A DNA stretch of 20,247 nucleotides from CAZYTO01 sp964650405 (GCA_964650405.1 CAZYTO010000078.1:1-20247); one strand, 5' to 3'. Numbered from the stretch's first letter, positions 6,035 to 15,088 are shown. Numbers and translations are program-made. The notes: a model not told the origin generated them from the sequence alone.

Positions 6035-9000
6035 ATGATCGCTCACATGATGCGCCGCATTGGCGCGCTCGTTCTATTCGTGTTTGCTGGGGTGCTCTTC
6101 GTCGCCTCGCCCGCCGCCGCGCAGGTCGCGTTCGACGCCGCGTCGAATGCGGCCGCTGCGACGACCTCGACGGCAAACCCCATCACCGTCACCTGGAACC
6201 ATACGGTGGGAACAGCCAAGAAGCCGTACCTCGTCGTGCAGGTGGCCATGGACCTGAACGGCGGCGGCCAGACGGTCACCAGCGTCACGTGGGCCAGTGA
6301 GTCCGGCAGCCAGCAGCCGATGGCGCTTCTCGGCTCCTCGACGAACGGGACGTTTGTGCGATCCGAACTGTGGGGGCTGGCGAACCCGCAGCCAGGAAAC
6401 CATACGATCAGCGTCGCGGTCGCGAACGGAGGCGGCCAGAGCACGGTGATCATGGCCGGGGCGCGGTCGTTCAGCAATGTGCTGGAGACCGTGGCTACAG
6501 GAACGGCCGTGGCCGCCGCAGCAACGAGCACCACTCCTTCTGTCACTGTCGCAAATACGGTTTTCGGCTACGTCGTCGATGCAGTCTCGCTCAACGGCGC
6601 CAACGCCCTGACGGCCAGCGCAGGCCAGACCAACACGTTCAACCTCACGGCCGCCGCCTCCTCCGGCGCCGGCAGCACAAAGACCGGTGTCGCGAACGCC
6701 ACGATGTCCTGGACCTCGGCCGTCTCCCACGAATGGGCGGCCGTGGCCGTTCCGCTGCAATCGGCCACGCCGCAGATTTTCTTCGACGCCGCCAGCAGTC
6801 TTGGATCGGCGCTCAATTCGACTGCCAACCCGATCAACTTTTCCTGGAGTCACACCACCACGACCGCTGCCAATCGCTACATCGTCGTGGCCGTGCCCAT
6901 GGACGTGAACGGCGGCACTGCGAATGTGAACACCGTAACTTACGGTACCGAAGGCGGCGGTCCCAACACGCCCCTGACACGGATCGGGTTTCAGCTCAAC
7001 GGCACGCGTACGCGCGTCGAGCTCTGGAGCGTGAAGGCGCCGGCCAGCGGCACCCATACCATCACCGTGTCGATCACGAACGCGGGAGGCCAAGCCGTCT
7101 CGTATACCGGGGGCGCGCAGACGTTCCGCGGCGTCGATCAAAGCGTGCCGCTGGGAACCGCCGTCGGTACGACGGGAACGAGCACCAACCCCGCCATCGC
7201 CGTCGCCAACACCGCCTATGACTACGTGGTGGACGGCGTGGCCTTCGAAGATGCGGCCGGCGTCGCGCCCGGGGCGACCCAGGACCAGCGTTTCCAGAAC
7301 AACTACACGCCCGGTGCGGGCCGCGCCCTCAGCGGCGCCAGCAGCGGGTTGCGCGGCTATACGAACTCCACCATGCAGTGGGTCGAAGCCAACTCCGCCC
7401 GCTGGGCGATCGAGGCCGTCCCGCTCAAGGCAGTCAGTGTCGCCGTGACCAAGTCCGCCTCGGCTGACGTCGTGAAGCTCGGTTCCCAGGTCACCTACAC
7501 GCTGACCGCCACGAATTACTCCGCCGCTTCCGTCGCTGGCATCACCATCACGGACGCCATCCCCTCCGGAGCTTCCTTCGTTTCCCAGACCGGTTGCGCC
7601 GGCACCGGGCCGGTCACGTGCACGGTCGGCACTCTCGCCGCCGGCGCCACGTCAGCGACGTTCACCATCACGGTCGTCCCAACCGCCGCTGGTACCATTT
7701 CGAACGTGGCCACGGTCACCTGGACCGGCGCCCTCGGTTCGAACTCCACTGAGACCATCAAGACGCTGGCGGAAAGCAAGATTTGCGCGACCCCCGGCAA
7801 GGACGGCGTTGGCGGCACTCTCGCCGGCATCAAGAACGACTACTGGCCCGGCACCACCGTGGCCGCGGGCGCGACGAGCATCACTCTCGGCGCCCGCGTG
7901 GCCGGTGCCGCAGGCAATACCATCACTTCCGGCGACCTCCTCATCGTCATGCAGATGCAGGATGCCGCTTTCGATACGACGAACGACGAAACGTACGGCG
8001 AAGGCACGGGCTCGACCGGCGGCACGGGAACGGGCAGCGGCGCGGCCACGAACCTGAACAACGCCGGTCGCTGGGAGTACGTCGTAGCCACCAACAGCGT
8101 GAGCGCCGCAGGCGGCACGCTGAACCTGGCCGGCGGCGGAGCCGGCGGCGGGCTGCTCTATGCCTATACCACGCAGACCTACGCGGCCACGACCACAGAG
8201 GGGCAGCGCACCTTCCAGGTCATCCGCGTCCCGCAGTACACCACGGCCACGCTCGGCTCGACGCTGACGGCGCTGGCATGGAACGGCTCCACGGGCGGCG
8301 TGCTGGCCATCGACGTCAGCGGAACGCTGACGCTCGGCAGCGCAACCGTCTCCGTCGACGGTCTCGGCTACCGCGCGGGCGGTGGCCGCCTGCTCACCGC
8401 CGCCGCCGGCCTCGTGTTTACGGACTTCCGCACCTCGGCCGCATTGAACGCGAATGGGTCGAAGGGCGAGGGCATCTCCGGCACGCCTCAGTACATCTAT
8501 GGTAGCGGCGCCACGATCGGAGCTCCCGGCGCCAACACGCCGACCAACACAGGCGTGGAAGGCTACGTCGGCGGCAGCAACGGGCGTGGCGCGCCCGGCA
8601 ATGCCGGCGGCGGATCGACCGACGGCAATCCTGCCGCGAACGATCAGAACAGCGGCGGGGGCGGCGGCGGTAACGGCGGCTCCGGCGGCTCCGGCGGCAA
8701 CAGTTGGAACTCGAACCACCCCTCGGGCGGCCAGGGCGGCGGCGGCATTTCGCCCAGCCTGACGCGTATCACGATGGGCGGCGGCGGCGGCGCGGGCACG
8801 AGCAACAACGGCACCGCCGAGACGTGTACCGCTCCACCGACCTGCCGCGTCAACACACCGGGCGACTGGACCGATACAGACCCGAGCAACGGCTATTACA
8901 GCAGCGGCGCCGACGGCGGCGGCATCATCATCATGCGTGCCATGACCGCGACCGGTACCGGTACGCTGACATCCAACGGCCTGACGGCCGCGAACACGGG

Positions 9001-12000
9001 ACGCGACGGTTCGGGCGGCGGCGGCGCGGGCGGCTCAGTTCTCTTCACCACGCAGATCGGCACGCTGTCCGGGCTGACCATTCAGGTCAAAGGCGGCAAC
9101 GGCGGCAACGCCTGGCTCACCCAGGACGGTGTCACCGTTCCAGGGAACCGCCACGGCCCCGGCGGCGGCGGCGGCGGCGGTTACATCCTCACCTCGTCCG
9201 CGCCTGCGTCGACGAACGTCTCCGGCGGCTCGAACGGCGTGACCACCAGCGCCAATGACGCTTTCGGCGCCCAGCCGGGCACCTCCGGCGTCGTCCAGCT
9301 CATCACCGGCAACAACGTCCTGCCGGGCGGTGACGGCGCGTCGTGCTCCGCGGCCGACCTGGCCATCACCAACACCGACAACCCTGACCCCGTCCAGGCC
9401 GCCCAGAATGTCACCTATACGCCGGTCGTGACGAACAACGGTCCGAATTCGGCCGACGGTGTCACCGCCACGTTCCCGATCCCTGCCAGCTCCACGTTCG
9501 TGTCCATAAGTGCTCCGCCGGCGGGCTGGACGTGCATCACGCCCGCTGCGGGCGGCACGGGTACCATCTCCTGCACGGTGCCCACCATGGCCAGCCTGGC
9601 CACGGCAAACTTCTCCTTCATCGTGAACGTCAACAACGGCACGCCGGCGGGCTACACGCTGTCCGAGACCAACTCCGTCACCAGCAACACCCCCGATTCG
9701 AACACGTCGAACAATCAAGCCACGGCCACCACGCTGGTCGAGGCGGAGACGGCCGGCACGTATGCCGACATGGCCGTCACCATCTCGCAGAGCACGAATT
9801 ACCCGACGGCCGGCTCGAACATCACCTACACACAGACCGTCACGAACAACGGCCCGACCGCGGCCGCGAACCCGACCTATTCGTTCACGACCCCGGCCAA
9901 CACGACGTTCCAGAGCATGGGTGCTCCGCCGGCGGGCTGGACCTGCATCACGCCCCCAATGAACGGAACCGGTACGATCACCTGCAGCGGTTCGTCCGCG
10001 CTGGCTTCGGGCGCTTCAGTGAGCATGGGAGCGCTGGTGCTGAAGGTCAACGCCGGCACCGCCGCCGGCACGACCATCACGGCCACCCCCTCGGTCGGCA
10101 CGACCACGACCGATCCTTATTCAGCCAACAACACCGCCAGCGTCACCTCCACCGTCGTGGCGGCCGGCTCCGGCGACGTGGCCATCACCCTCTCCAACAG
10201 CCCGGGCCCGGTCTCGCCCTCCGAGAGCTACACCTACACGGCCGTAGCGACGAACAACGGTCCGAATACGGCAGCGAACATCACCGTAACCATTCCCGTC
10301 CCGGCCGGTACCGGCTTCCAGTCGCTCACCCCGCCCGTGGGCTGGAGCTGCTCGACTCCCGCCGTCGGCGCGAGCGGCAACATCACCTGCACCATCGCCT
10401 CGCTGGCGTCCGGTGCGAGCGCCACCTTCTCCCCTGTCGTTCAGGTGAGCCCCGGCACGGCATCGGGCACGTCTCTCAGCTCGACGGCTACGATCGCCAC
10501 GACGACGACCGACAGCATCGCTTCGAACAACAGCGCCACCGCCACGAACCTCGTCACCAGTTCCACCAACGCCGACGTGGCCATCGTGAAGACCGACTCC
10601 CCCGACCCGGTCGGTCAGGGGCAGCTCATCACGTATCGCATGAGCGTCACCAACAACGGCCCGGCCACGGCGACGAACGTCAGCGTCAGCGACACGCTGG
10701 TTGCGTCCCTCACCTTCGTTTCGTCGAGCGCGAGCCAGGGCAGTTGCGCGGGGACGTCCACGATCAACTGCTCCCTCGGCACGATGCCCGTCGGCACGTC
10801 CGCGATCGTCACCGTCGTCGTCCAGGCCACGGCCACCGGCACGATCTCCAACACCGCCACGGTCACCCGCACGGAGACCGACCCGGTCTCGTCGAATGAC
10901 AGCTCCACGACCACGACCAGCGTCCTGGCCGTCACGCTCGTGCATCTGCGCACGTTCGTGGCGAACCAGCAGAAAGAGCGCGTCCAGATCACCTGGCAGA
11001 CCAGCTTCGAGGCCGACAACCTCGGGTTCAACGTCTACCGCGACGTGGGCGGCACGCGCACGAAGATCAACAAGGGCGTCATCGCCGGCTCGGCCCTCGG
11101 TTCGAAGCGCGACGACACGACAGCCGGCCATGCTTACCGCCTCAACGACCGGCTCCCCTCGGCCCAGACCTTCGCCCAGTACTGGCTGGAGGACATCGAC
11201 ACGCACGGCGTGCGCACCATGCACGGACCGGTCTCCACGGCCTTCGGCGTCGTGCCCGACACGCCGTCGAACACGACGCCTCTGGGGGGCCTCGGCCAGC
11301 AGGGCAGCGTGCTCGAATCGCAGCCCGGCATGGGCGTGCTGCACGATCTCTCCCCGGCCACGCCCGACGACAAGTCGCTGGCCGCCCAGCAGGATCTCGC
11401 CGCCAACACGGGCCTGAAGATCTTCGTGGCCAAGGAAGGGTGGCAGCACGTCACCTATACCGCCATGAGCGCGGCCGGCTTCGACGGCAGCGATACCAAG
11501 CACCTCTCGCTGTACGTCAATGCCGTCGAGATCCCGCTGATCCTCGAGCGCGACGGCGTCTCCTTCTACGGCCTGCCGCTCGACACCGCCTCCACCGGCG
11601 CGCGCACGTACTGGCTGCGGGCGAAAGGCAACGCCAACCGCATCGCCACGTCGCGGATCGGCGGCAGCACTCTCACCGGCGACGTGCCCTTCACCTATGC
11701 ACGCACCGAGCGGACGGTCTACTTCCCCGGTCTGACCAACAACGGCGACCACGAGAACATGTTCGGTCCGATCCTCACGACCGATCCGTACACCCAGAGC
11801 TTCACCCTGGCCGGCGTCGACACGGCCTCCACCGGCAACGCCACGCTCGACATCGTCGTGCAGGGCGGCTCGGAGATCCCCCATTCCCTGAACCTCGACA
11901 TCAACGGGCACTCGCTGACAACGGCCATCTGGCTCGGCCAGACCCAGCAGACCTTCAGCTATCCCATTCCGCAGACGTGGATCGTGAACGGTACGAACGC

Positions 12001-13387
12001 CCTCACGCTCACGGCGCGCTTTGGCGATGATGACGTCAGCGTCCTGGTGACCACCCGGGTCACGTACCAGCACGTGCTCCGTGACGACAGCGGCGCACTC
12101 GAAGTGAGCCTGCCGGGCGGACGCACGGTCACGGTCGGCGGCTTCCCCTCCAGCACCGTCAACGCCTTCGACGTCACCGATCCGCAGAACCCGGTGGCGT
12201 TGACGGTCACCACGGCCACCGATCCGCAGGGCGGCTTCGCGGCCACGTTCACCACGCCCAACGGCGCCACGGCCCGCACCATCCTGGCCGCCGACGCAAG
12301 CCGCAACGTCACCGACGACGAGCTGGCCGTCAACAAGCCGTCCACCTGGAGCGACAAGAACGCCAAGGGCGGCAACTTCGTGGTCATCTCCAACTCCGCC
12401 TTCGCCGCGGCGGCCACGTCCCTGGCCGGATTCCGCGCCCAGCAGGGTCTGACCACGGCGCTCGTCGACATCGACGACGTCTACGACGAGTACAACTTCG
12501 GCGTGCGCAGCCCGAACGCCATCCGCAGCTTCCTCCTCGATGCGTCGAAGAACTGGAAGTACCCGCCCAAGTGGGTCGTGCTGCTGGGCGACGCCTCCCT
12601 CGATCCGCGCAATTATTTCGGCGCGGGCGCGTCCGACTACCTCCCCACGAAGATCGTCATCACCACCGGCCTGAAGACGGCCTCCGACGGCTGGTTCACC
12701 GACTTCAACAACGACGGCATCGAAGACATCCCCATCGGCCGTATCCCCGTCCAGACCGCGGCCGATGCCTCCATGATCGTCTCGCGCATCACCTCGCGCG
12801 GCACGCCGACCGGAGCGTGGGCCAACAGCGTGCTCTTCGTCGCCGACACGCCGAACACGTACGACTTCCCGGGCGCGGCGGCGTCGATCGCGGCCCTGCT
12901 GCCCCCGGGCCTGAGCTCGCAGACCATCCGTTACGACCGGTCCGCGGATCCCCACGGCGACACCGTCAACGCCATGAACAACGGACAACTGCTCGTCGAC
13001 TACGTCGGACACGGCTCGGTGGAGCTGTGGAGCGAAGGCGTCTTCCAGTCCAGCGATGCCGTTGCTCTGACCAACGGCTCGAAACTGCCGGTGGCCATCC
13101 TCATGACTTGCCTCAACGGCTACTTCCACGATTCGTTCAGCCAGAGCGTCGCCGAGGCGCTGCTGCTGGCGCCGACCGGCGGCGCGGTCGGCGTGTGGGC
13201 GTCGACGACGCTGACCGAGCCGGACCAGCAGGCCGTCATGAACCGCGAGCTCTTCCGCCAGGTCTTCGGCAACCCGACGCTCACCCTCGGCGAGGCCATC
13301 CTCCGCGCCAAGGCCGCCGTGAACGACAGCGACGTGAAGAAGTCCTGGCTCTTCTTCGGCGATCCTTCGATGAAACTGCGGCAGTGA
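6035..13387 (+). CDS. Giant secreted multidomain protein with C-terminal gingipain-like C25 cysteine peptidase
   Basis: A 2450-aa protein. Residues 1-30 are a signal peptide (VLFVFAGVLFVASPAAAQ). Residues 31-246 and 247-466 are two copies of one beta-rich module beginning FDAAS. A DUF11-type domain lies at 467-582 and a long Gly-rich, beta-helix-like region at 583-1105. Four further DUF11 repeats start near 1108, 1244, 1380 and 1513, each with a TNNGP motif. Residues 1633-1737 are Fn3-like (VQITWQTSFEADNLGFNVYR), followed by a C25-type pro/Ig region (about 1789-2098). The C25 domain occupies 2099-2450, with catalytic His2326 (DYVGHGS) and Cys2359 (LMTCLNGYF). It ends at the family's usual WLFFGDPSMKL, without a sorting tail. 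It is last in the RiPP operon, 51 bp after the S26 gene. Its target is unknown. The start could also be the ATG at 6047 or 6050. Confidence 0.93.
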   Translation: MIAHMMRRIGALVLFVFAGVLFVASPAAAQVAFDAASNAAAATTSTANPITVTWNHTVGTAKKPYLVVQVAMDLNGGGQTVTSVTWASESGSQQPMALLGSSTNGTFVRSELWGLANPQPGNHTISVAVANGGGQSTVIMAGARSFSNVLETVATGTAVAAAATSTTPSVTVANTVFGYVVDAVSLNGANALTASAGQTNTFNLTAAASSGAGSTKTGVANATMSWTSAVSHEWAAVAVPLQSATPQIFFDAASSLGSALNSTANPINFSWSHTTTTAANRYIVVAVPMDVNGGTANVNTVTYGTEGGGPNTPLTRIGFQLNGTRTRVELWSVKAPASGTHTITVSITNAGGQAVSYTGGAQTFRGVDQSVPLGTAVGTTGTSTNPAIAVANTAYDYVVDGVAFEDAAGVAPGATQDQRFQNNYTPGAGRALSGASSGLRGYTNSTMQWVEANSARWAIEAVPLKAVSVAVTKSASADVVKLGSQVTYTLTATNYSAASVAGITITDAIPSGASFVSQTGCAGTGPVTCTVGTLAAGATSATFTITVVPTAAGTISNVATVTWTGALGSNSTETIKTLAESKICATPGKDGVGGTLAGIKNDYWPGTTVAAGATSITLGARVAGAAGNTITSGDLLIVMQMQDAAFDTTNDETYGEGTGSTGGTGTGSGAATNLNNAGRWEYVVATNSVSAAGGTLNLAGGGAGGGLLYAYTTQTYAATTTEGQRTFQVIRVPQYTTATLGSTLTALAWNGSTGGVLAIDVSGTLTLGSATVSVDGLGYRAGGGRLLTAAAGLVFTDFRTSAALNANGSKGEGISGTPQYIYGSGATIGAPGANTPTNTGVEGYVGGSNGRGAPGNAGGGSTDGNPAANDQNSGGGGGGNGGSGGSGGNSWNSNHPSGGQGGGGISPSLTRITMGGGGGAGTSNNGTAETCTAPPTCRVNTPGDWTDTDPSNGYYSSGADGGGIIIMRAMTATGTGTLTSNGLTAANTGRDGSGGGGAGGSVLFTTQIGTLSGLTIQVKGGNGGNAWLTQDGVTVPGNRHGPGGGGGGGYILTSSAPASTNVSGGSNGVTTSANDAFGAQPGTSGVVQLITGNNVLPGGDGASCSAADLAITNTDNPDPVQAAQNVTYTPVVTNNGPNSADGVTATFPIPASSTFVSISAPPAGWTCITPAAGGTGTISCTVPTMASLATANFSFIVNVNNGTPAGYTLSETNSVTSNTPDSNTSNNQATATTLVEAETAGTYADMAVTISQSTNYPTAGSNITYTQTVTNNGPTAAANPTYSFTTPANTTFQSMGAPPAGWTCITPPMNGTGTITCSGSSALASGASVSMGALVLKVNAGTAAGTTITATPSVGTTTTDPYSANNTASVTSTVVAAGSGDVAITLSNSPGPVSPSESYTYTAVATNNGPNTAANITVTIPVPAGTGFQSLTPPVGWSCSTPAVGASGNITCTIASLASGASATFSPVVQVSPGTASGTSLSSTATIATTTTDSIASNNSATATNLVTSSTNADVAIVKTDSPDPVGQGQLITYRMSVTNNGPATATNVSVSDTLVASLTFVSSSASQGSCAGTSTINCSLGTMPVGTSAIVTVVVQATATGTISNTATVTRTETDPVSSNDSSTTTTSVLAVTLVHLRTFVANQQKERVQITWQTSFEADNLGFNVYRDVGGTRTKINKGVIAGSALGSKRDDTTAGHAYRLNDRLPSAQTFAQYWLEDIDTHGVRTMHGPVSTAFGVVPDTPSNTTPLGGLGQQGSVLESQPGMGVLHDLSPATPDDKSLAAQQDLAANTGLKIFVAKEGWQHVTYTAMSAAGFDGSDTKHLSLYVNAVEIPLILERDGVSFYGLPLDTASTGARTYWLRAKGNANRIATSRIGGSTLTGDVPFTYARTERTVYFPGLTNNGDHENMFGPILTTDPYTQSFTLAGVDTASTGNATLDIVVQGGSEIPHSLNLDINGHSLTTAIWLGQTQQTFSYPIPQTWIVNGTNALTLTARFGDDDVSVLVTTRVTYQHVLRDDSGALEVSLPGGRTVTVGGFPSSTVNAFDVTDPQNPVALTVTTATDPQGGFAATFTTPNGATARTILAADASRNVTDDELAVNKPSTWSDKNAKGGNFVVISNSAFAAAATSLAGFRAQQGLTTALVDIDDVYDEYNFGVRSPNAIRSFLLDASKNWKYPPKWVVLLGDASLDPRNYFGAGASDYLPTKIVITTGLKTASDGWFTDFNNDGIEDIPIGRIPVQTAADASMIVSRITSRGTPTGAWANSVLFVADTPNTYDFPGAAASIAALLPPGLSSQTIRYDRSADPHGDTVNAMNNGQLLVDYVGHGSVELWSEGVFQSSDAVALTNGSKLPVAILMTCLNGYFHDSFSQSVAEALLLAPTGGAVGVWASTTLTEPDQQAVMNRELFRQVFGNPTLTLGEAILRAKAAVNDSDVKKSWLFFGDPSMKLRQ
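9357..10930 (+). repeat. Four tandem DUF11 repeats within the C25 gene
   Basis: Four units of about 130-136 codons start near nt 9357, 9764, 10172 and 10571. Each opens with (D)xAIT/VK..NPDPV..G..TY and has TNNGP about 30 residues in. The first two share a nearly identical 32-nt block (about 9512 and 9922, encoding APPAGWTCITP), pointing to a fairly recent internal duplication. Confidence 0.8.
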
Positions 13388-13390
13388 ACC

Positions 13391-13422
13391 ACGCGACGGG
13401 CAGGATTCCCTGCCCGTCGCGT
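13391..13422 (+). terminator. Strong hairpin after the C25 gene
   Basis: ACGCGACGGGCAGG (13391-13404) is perfectly complementary to CCTGCCCGTCGCGT (13409-13422) across an ATTC loop, giving a 14-bp GC-rich stem starting 4 nt after the stop codon. The following bases (TCGTTGTCCGTCCTTCGTTG) are only loosely T-rich, so it may be an intrinsic terminator without a clean U tract or a mobile palindromic repeat that protects the transcript end. Confidence 0.7.
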
Positions 13423-13511
13423 TCGTTGTCCGTCCTTCGTTGTCCGTTGTTCGTCGTTGTTCGCGAAGAATCGCCCGTCTAGAGACTCCACAACGAACAA
13501 CGAACAACGAA
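13419..13511. repeat. Heptamer array B, same architecture as array A
   Basis: Seven-bp words on the left (GCGTTCG, TTGTCCG, TCCTTCG, TTGTCCG, TTGTTCG) are followed by a degenerate centre and by CACAACG, AACAACG, AACAACG on the right, which is the reverse complement of the left words. The right arm runs to the base before the GT2 start codon, where a ribosome binding site would be expected. The words differ from array A but keep the 7-bp period and the inverted layout. Confidence 0.75.
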
Positions 13512-14198
13512 ATGCGATTCGCCGTGGTGATTCCGGCCTTGAATGCCGAGAGCAGCGTGGGCGACGTCGTCCGCGCCTGCCTGGCGGAGCTGCCGGACGT
13601 CGTCGTCGTCGATGACGGCTCGAGCGACCGCACCGGCGGCGCGGCCGCGGCGGAAGGAGCCACCGTCCTCCGGCACTCCAGGCGCCGCGGCAAGGGCGCG
13701 GCCATGAAGAGCGGGTTCTCCTGGGCCCTGACTCACGGCTTCGACGGCGTGATCGGCGTCGATGCCGACGGCCAGCATCTGCCGAGCGAGATCCCCCGGC
13801 TTCTGCGCTGCCGCGCCGAGACCGGCGCCGACCTCGTCCTGGGAAGCCGCGCCCACCTCTTCGCGCAGATGGTGCCGCGCCGGCGCCTGGCCAATCGCTT
13901 CTCCACCTGGGCCATCGCCCGGCTCGCGCGCGCCGACGTCAGCGACTCCCAGTGCGGGTTCCGCTTCTACTCCGCCCGCCTGTTGCGCGAGGTCCCCCTC
14001 CGCACCGACGGCTTCGAGATGGACAGTGAGGTCATCGTGCGCGCCGGGCGGGCCGGGTACCGCCTGTCGACGACCGCCATCGAGATGAACTGCGTCGACG
14101 GCACCGCCACGAGCCATTACCGGCCGCTCACCGACACGCTCCGGATCGCCTGGACGGTGTTACGGGCGCGGTTCTGGTCCATGCGCCCGCGATTGTAA
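13512..14198 (+). CDS. Family 2 glycosyltransferase, DPM1/polyprenyl-phosphate sugar transferase-like
   Basis: A 228-aa GT-A enzyme with RFAVVIPALNAE at the N-terminus, VVVVDDGSSDRT (30-41), RRGKGAAMKSGF (58-69), the metal-binding DADGQH (84-89) and DSQCGFRFYS. This is the layout of dolichol/undecaprenyl-phosphate mannosyl- or glucosyltransferases, which load a sugar from a nucleotide onto a lipid carrier at the inner face of the membrane. It lacks the C-terminal membrane helices of the longer members. The ATG at 13512 begins exactly at the conserved N-terminus. No Shine-Dalgarno sequence is present, because the heptamer array abuts the start. A TMTC-like GT-C enzyme, which would use such a lipid-linked donor, lies two genes downstream. 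Confidence 0.88.
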   Translation: MRFAVVIPALNAESSVGDVVRACLAELPDVVVVDDGSSDRTGGAAAAEGATVLRHSRRRGKGAAMKSGFSWALTHGFDGVIGVDADGQHLPSEIPRLLRCRAETGADLVLGSRAHLFAQMVPRRRLANRFSTWAIARLARADVSDSQCGFRFYSARLLREVPLRTDGFEMDSEVIVRAGRAGYRLSTTAIEMNCVDGTATSHYRPLTDTLRIAWTVLRARFWSMRPRL

Positions 14199-14236
14199 AA
14201 ATCGTTGTAAATCCTGACAGTTACCCAATTCGTGAG

Positions 14237-14265
14237 TTGACTGCGCAACGCCAGGGTTATAAATT
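14237..14265 (+). promoter_or_regulatory. Sigma70-type promoter for the small secreted protein
   Basis: TTGACT at 14237-14242 is followed by an AT-rich GTTATAAATTATT; the -10 is either TATAAA (14258, spacing 15) or TAAATT (14260, spacing 17). It lies in the 143-bp gap after the GT2 gene, which otherwise holds a GA-rich leader (14308-14335). Confidence 0.55.
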
Positions 14266-14341
14266 ATTGGACGGGTTCATCCACCAACAATTTGCTTTCG
14301 GGCGCCTGAGAGAGAGAGAGGCCCAGAGAGAGGAGCTTCAA

Positions 14342-15088
14342 ATGTCCAATGTCAGGAAATCCGCGTTCCTCGCGGCAGCTGTGTCCTTCATGATTGCTGC
14401 CGCAGCGAGCGCGCAGGCACCGGCCGGTCCGGTGGGCAACGTCAGACACAGCCGGACGCCGATCGTCGTCGTGGCGCCGGAGGATTCCTCGGGCCCCGGC
14501 GGACCGACCTGCGGCACGTGCCAGTGCTTCCCCTGGAAGATCGGCGACCGCAACCAGTCCGGTACGACGTGGGTCGCCTCCAGCGACTCGTACCTCTACT
14601 CGGGTGCGGGCATCGGATTCCAGCCGGGCAATATCGCCCCGAGCGACCTCACGCCGGGACCCGATCTGGCCGGCATCATCGGTGTCAGTTTCGCCACGCC
14701 GAACTTCACGCCGCGGCAGATCGACATCTACTACTCGTTCTTCCCCGTGAACCGCGCCTGGCAGGGCGGCGATGAGAACGGTCCCGATCCTGGCCCCGTC
14801 TCCACTCCCGCGCCGGCACGCCTGGGCATGACCTGGTTCAACGGCTACGGCGCCGGTGGCATCCAGACTTCGCAGGAAGCGACCATCACCGTCTTCCCCA
14901 CCGTCGGCCACATCAGCTATGGCCCCTACTCCATCTCGCCGTTCAACCTCAACACCCGGTACAACGTCTACGTGAAGACCGGCCATTTTGGCAACGGCAA
15001 CAATGGCAACGGGACCGGTAACGGGAGCGGCGGCGGCGCGAATGACAACAGCTTCGCCCTGGCCGGCGTGATCTGCTTCACCCGGTGA
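14342..15088 (+). CDS. Small secreted protein of unknown function
   Basis: A 248-aa protein that I do not recognise. Residues 1-24 form a signal peptide (MSNVRKSAFLAAAVSFMIAA... ending ASAQ). The mature part has a CGTCQC cluster (Cys57, 60, 62), a central section with ordinary beta-type composition, and near the C-terminus a Gly/Asn-rich run (about 219-236) before a final ICFTR with the fourth Cys. An AGGAG 6 nt before the ATG and the promoter upstream make the start secure. It is flanked by two glycosyltransferase genes, so it may be a secreted protein they modify; that is a guess from context. No catalytic motif is visible. Confidence 0.8.
   Translation: MSNVRKSAFLAAAVSFMIAAAASAQAPAGPVGNVRHSRTPIVVVAPEDSSGPGGPTCGTCQCFPWKIGDRNQSGTTWVASSDSYLYSGAGIGFQPGNIAPSDLTPGPDLAGIIGVSFATPNFTPRQIDIYYSFFPVNRAWQGGDENGPDPGPVSTPAPARLGMTWFNGYGAGGIQTSQEATITVFPTVGHISYGPYSISPFNLNTRYNVYVKTGHFGNGNNGNGTGNGSGGGANDNSFALAGVICFTR

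Noticed and set aside
10121..13705. Minus-strand open frame of about 1190 codons
   Set aside because: It is antisense to the C25 gene in a codon-biased GC-rich sequence. Its translation is Arg/Gly/Val-rich without domains, while the plus strand has a clear catalytic domain.
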